Assembly (NCBI GenBank): GCA_028281925.1
Contig: JANQIX010000054.1
Coordinates: 36,072-100,071, forward strand
Source: Alphaproteobacteria bacterium
GTDB taxonomy: Bacteria > Pseudomonadota > Alphaproteobacteria > DSM-16000 > Inquilinaceae
Direction of reading: 5' to 3'
Length of the DNA stretch: 64,000 bases
Shown here: piece by piece, positions 62,176 to 64,000 of the stretch
Layout: every line of letters begins with the position of its first letter
How positions within the stretch are numbered: the first letter of the stretch is position 1
The notes under the pieces: model-generated
The model's database searches: none
Told to the model about the DNA's origin: nothing
Seen by the model: the letters and a program-made list of their open reading frames with translations, nothing else
Translations under genes and position numbers: made by a program

Positions 62176-62946
62176 CTAGCCGTGGCGGCGCAGACCTTCT
62201 TCCGCCGTTGCCGGCCGCTCCGTCGCCGGGCCGCCCTCGGCCGTCACCAGACGGTCGGTCGCGTCTTCCAGGCAGTCGACCAGCCGGTCCATCATCACCG
62301 CCGGCGGTAGCCCGGGCGGGATCGGCTCCAGGAACTCTACAGTGACGCGGCCGGCGGATTTCAGGAACCGCCGCCGTCCCCAGAACATGCCGGAATTCAG
62401 CGCCACCGGCACGACCGGCAGGCCAAGATGCTCATACAGTGCGGCCACGCCAGGCCGATAGCGCCTCCAAGCGCCGGGCGCCGTGCGCGTGCCCTGCGGA
62501 AAGATCACGATCTTGCGGCCATCGGCCACCGCCTTGTGCCCGCCAGCCACCATGCCGGCCACGGCTGCCGCGCCCGCGCCCCGGTCGACGGGGATCATCT
62601 CCGCCTTGCGCGCGTACCAGCCCCAGAACGGCAGCTGCAGAAGCTCGCGCTTCAGGACCACCGTCGGGTCGTCGTGCAGAATCAGGTGCAGCTTCATCGT
62701 CTCCCAAGCGGATTGATGCTTGGCGGCGATGATCGCCGGACCTTCCGGGACGCGTTCCAGCCCGATGACGTCGTAGTCCAGGTTCAGGACGATCCGCTCC
62801 AGCGCACGGATGACACGCAAATAGGCCAGCACGGTCGCCATCATCCGCTGGCGCGTGGTCAGCAGCGTCCAGGCAATGCCCAGGCACCAGAAGAAGGTCA
62901 GGCTGTAGAAGACAACGTTGAAGACGAACGACCGAACCCAGATCAT
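62176..62946 (-). CDS. plsC: 1-acyl-sn-glycerol-3-phosphate acyltransferase
   Basis: 256 residues with an N-terminal membrane helix (VFNVVFYSLTFFWCLGIAWTLL). The acyltransferase block I is AAKHQSAWETMKL, where the usual H-x4-D is H-x4-E. Block III is VIFPQGTRTAPG and block IV VPVALNSGMFWGR. It acylates lysophosphatidic acid in phospholipid synthesis. Near the YdcF-like and ftsX genes in an envelope-related run. Confidence 0.92.
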   Translation of the reverse strand: MIWVRSFVFNVVFYSLTFFWCLGIAWTLLTTRQRMMATVLAYLRVIRALERIVLNLDYDVIGLERVPEGPAIIAAKHQSAWETMKLHLILHDDPTVVLKRELLQLPFWGWYARKAEMIPVDRGAGAAAVAGMVAGGHKAVADGRKIVIFPQGTRTAPGAWRRYRPGVAALYEHLGLPVVPVALNSGMFWGRRRFLKSAGRVTVEFLEPIPPGLPPAVMMDRLVDCLEDATDRLVTAEGGPATERPATAEEGLRRHG

Positions 62947-62962
62947 ACGGCAACCGCTCCCA

Positions 62963-63607
62963 TCACACCGGCTGGGATGCTGGCCCTATGACAAGGCTGC
63001 GGCCCAAGGCAAGAAGGTATTTCAGGTATTCCATCGTGATCAGTCTGGCCGAGCCCGGCCAGCGCCACCAGTCTTCCAGATGCACCCGAGCGGGGTGGAC
63101 CGGATGGGGGACGATCACGGCGTCCGGCAGGACACGTCGGAATTCCAGCAGGCTCCGGGCCATATGATAGTTGGCTGTGACCAGCCGCAGGCTGGAGTAC
63201 CCCTGCCGGCGCATCCAGTCCGCCGTTTCCAGGGCGTTGCCGCGCGTATCGGCTGCCGTATAGCCGAGCGCGATGCGGCCCTGCAGGCCACGGGGCGCGT
63301 CTGCAGACTGCTGCAGCAGGGTTTCCAGGTTCACCTCGCCCGACACGCCGGACACGAACAGCATCCGGGCCCGTCGGTCCGCCAAGAGGGCCAGCCCCGT
63401 CGCCAACCTCTCACTGCCGCCGGTCAGCACGACGATGGCGTCGGTGTGCCCGCCGTCGTCGACACCGGGCCGGGCCGCCCGGTCTGCGAACCACGACAGA
63501 CCGGCGACAAAGGCAAAGGCCGATGCCAGCATCGCAAGACGCGCCCGTCTGCCGAACAGCCGCTGGGGGCGGCGCCCGCGCAAGATCAGGCCACGCAGTC
63601 GTCCCAT
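62963..63607 (-). CDS. YdcF/SanA-like DUF218 membrane-anchored protein
   Basis: 214 residues. A single N-terminal helix (ARLAMLASAFAFVAGLSWFA) anchors a DUF218 domain: DAIVVLTGGSERLATGLALLADRRARMLFVSG, ADTRGNALETADWMRRQGYSSLRLVTANYHMARSLLEFRRVLP. The family is linked to envelope integrity, with unknown chemistry. Located between plsC and ftsX, probably in one transcript. Confidence 0.88.
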   Translation of the reverse strand: MGRLRGLILRGRRPQRLFGRRARLAMLASAFAFVAGLSWFADRAARPGVDDGGHTDAIVVLTGGSERLATGLALLADRRARMLFVSGVSGEVNLETLLQQSADAPRGLQGRIALGYTAADTRGNALETADWMRRQGYSSLRLVTANYHMARSLLEFRRVLPDAVIVPHPVHPARVHLEDWWRWPGSARLITMEYLKYLLALGRSLVIGPASQPV

Positions 63608-63620
63608 GGGTTCAACTCCG

Positions 63621-64000
63621 TCAAGGCATCCGCATCAGGGATCTGAGCGCAATAACCCGCGCGGTGGCGGCCGCGAGGGCCGCTGTGGCGATCGGCAGGC
63701 CCGTCAACACCAGCCAGTCGTTACCGTCGAGCGTGAGCCCCGGCAGCAGCGGATCCTCGCGCTCGCCGACAGTCAGGCCCAGCAGGGCGATCGTGACGGC
63801 CCCCAGCGCCGTACCGGCGACGGCGCCCAAGGCCACGCCGGACACGGCATGTCGCTGAAACTGGCCGGCGATGTACCCGTCGGTCGCGCCCATGATATGC
63901 AGAACGTCCGTGACGCCCCGGTGAATGGCCAGTTCCGCCCGTGTGACGACCACGACCGTGGCGACGGCGGCAGCCCCGGTCAACAGCACCGCGACCCAGG
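63621..64000 (-). CDS. ftsX: FtsX-like cell division permease, C-terminal part (partial)
   Basis: The frame is open to the right edge, so the N-terminal part is outside the window. The visible about 126 residues contain LTGAAAVATVVVVTRAELAIHRGVTDVLHIMGATDGYIAGQFQRHAV, the conserved cytosolic/transmembrane segment of FtsX, and two more helices (GVALGAVAGTALGAVTIALLGL and LTGLPIATAALAAATARVIAL). FtsX works with FtsE to control septal peptidoglycan hydrolases via EnvC-type activators; an EnvC-like gene is at 12.8 kb. Confidence 0.85.
   Translation of the reverse strand, partial: WVAVLLTGAAAVATVVVVTRAELAIHRGVTDVLHIMGATDGYIAGQFQRHAVSGVALGAVAGTALGAVTIALLGLTVGEREDPLLPGLTLDGNDWLVLTGLPIATAALAAATARVIALRSLMRMP

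Noticed and set aside
1..64000. tRNA, rRNA genes or CRISPR arrays
   Set aside because: No regularly spaced repeats and no tRNA-like cloverleaf with a GTTCRANNC arm were noticed; a scan with dedicated tools would be decisive.

Overview
The window is about 64 kb of GC-rich, densely packed DNA. It looks like the chromosome of an alphaproteobacterium, most plausibly Rhodospirillales-like. This rests on the gene order proA-nadD-rsfS-rlmH ... gpmI-envC-ctpA-deacetylase-rppH, a PdhS/DivJ-type histidine kinase and many Tat-exported proteins. The species cannot be fixed from sequence reading alone. No rRNA, tRNA or CRISPR array was seen.

Layout. 0-5 kb is an accessory, RNA-rich region. It holds the end of one gene, an internally deleted IS5-like element, an ArsR regulator, an arsR-arsC-aquaporin arsenic operon and a PAS protein. 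Between these lie four short terminator-ended transcription units, each preceded at the same distance by a CRP-type palindrome; I read them as a new sRNA family. 5-6.5 kb is a membrane protein with two cadherin-like repeats. 6.6-18 kb is core: proline, NAD, ribosome silencing and 23S modification, then a kinase, gpmI and a cell-envelope operon (EnvC-like, CtpA, divergent deacetylase, RppH), then an extensin-like lipoprotein. 18-26 kb holds an intradiol dioxygenase, a GNAT protein and a small lipoprotein. It also holds arsenite oxidase aioBA, bracketed by the intact lipoprotein gene and a decayed relative of it, and a two-gene EACC1-like/caspase-transmembrane module that resembles a programmed-death or immune system.

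26.6-40.6 kb: aconitase, a PAS-EAL c-di-GMP protein, and an osmoregulated periplasmic glucan set (esterase-opgC on the minus strand, opgG/D-opgH on the plus strand). A CoA-transferase/ThDP-enzyme pair sits between the two glucan blocks. A YHS protein follows. 40.7-58.3 kb is a C1/C2 metabolism block. Minus-strand genes gcl-hyi-glxR-glcDEF-soxBDA would convert glycolate and glyoxylate to glycerate and demethylate sarcosine. An IclR regulator and a plus-strand DctPQM TRAP transporter lie just upstream, and the gcl and dctP promoters share two sequence elements, suggesting one regulon. 58.4-64 kb: a large EndoQ-UvrD fusion, a SnoaL-like protein, a PlsC acyltransferase, a YdcF-like protein and the 3' end of ftsX.

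Most notable: the CRP-site sRNA family, the EACC1-caspase-TM module, the EndoQ-UvrD fusion, the shared gcl/TRAP operator, and a nadD gene with no canonical start codon.
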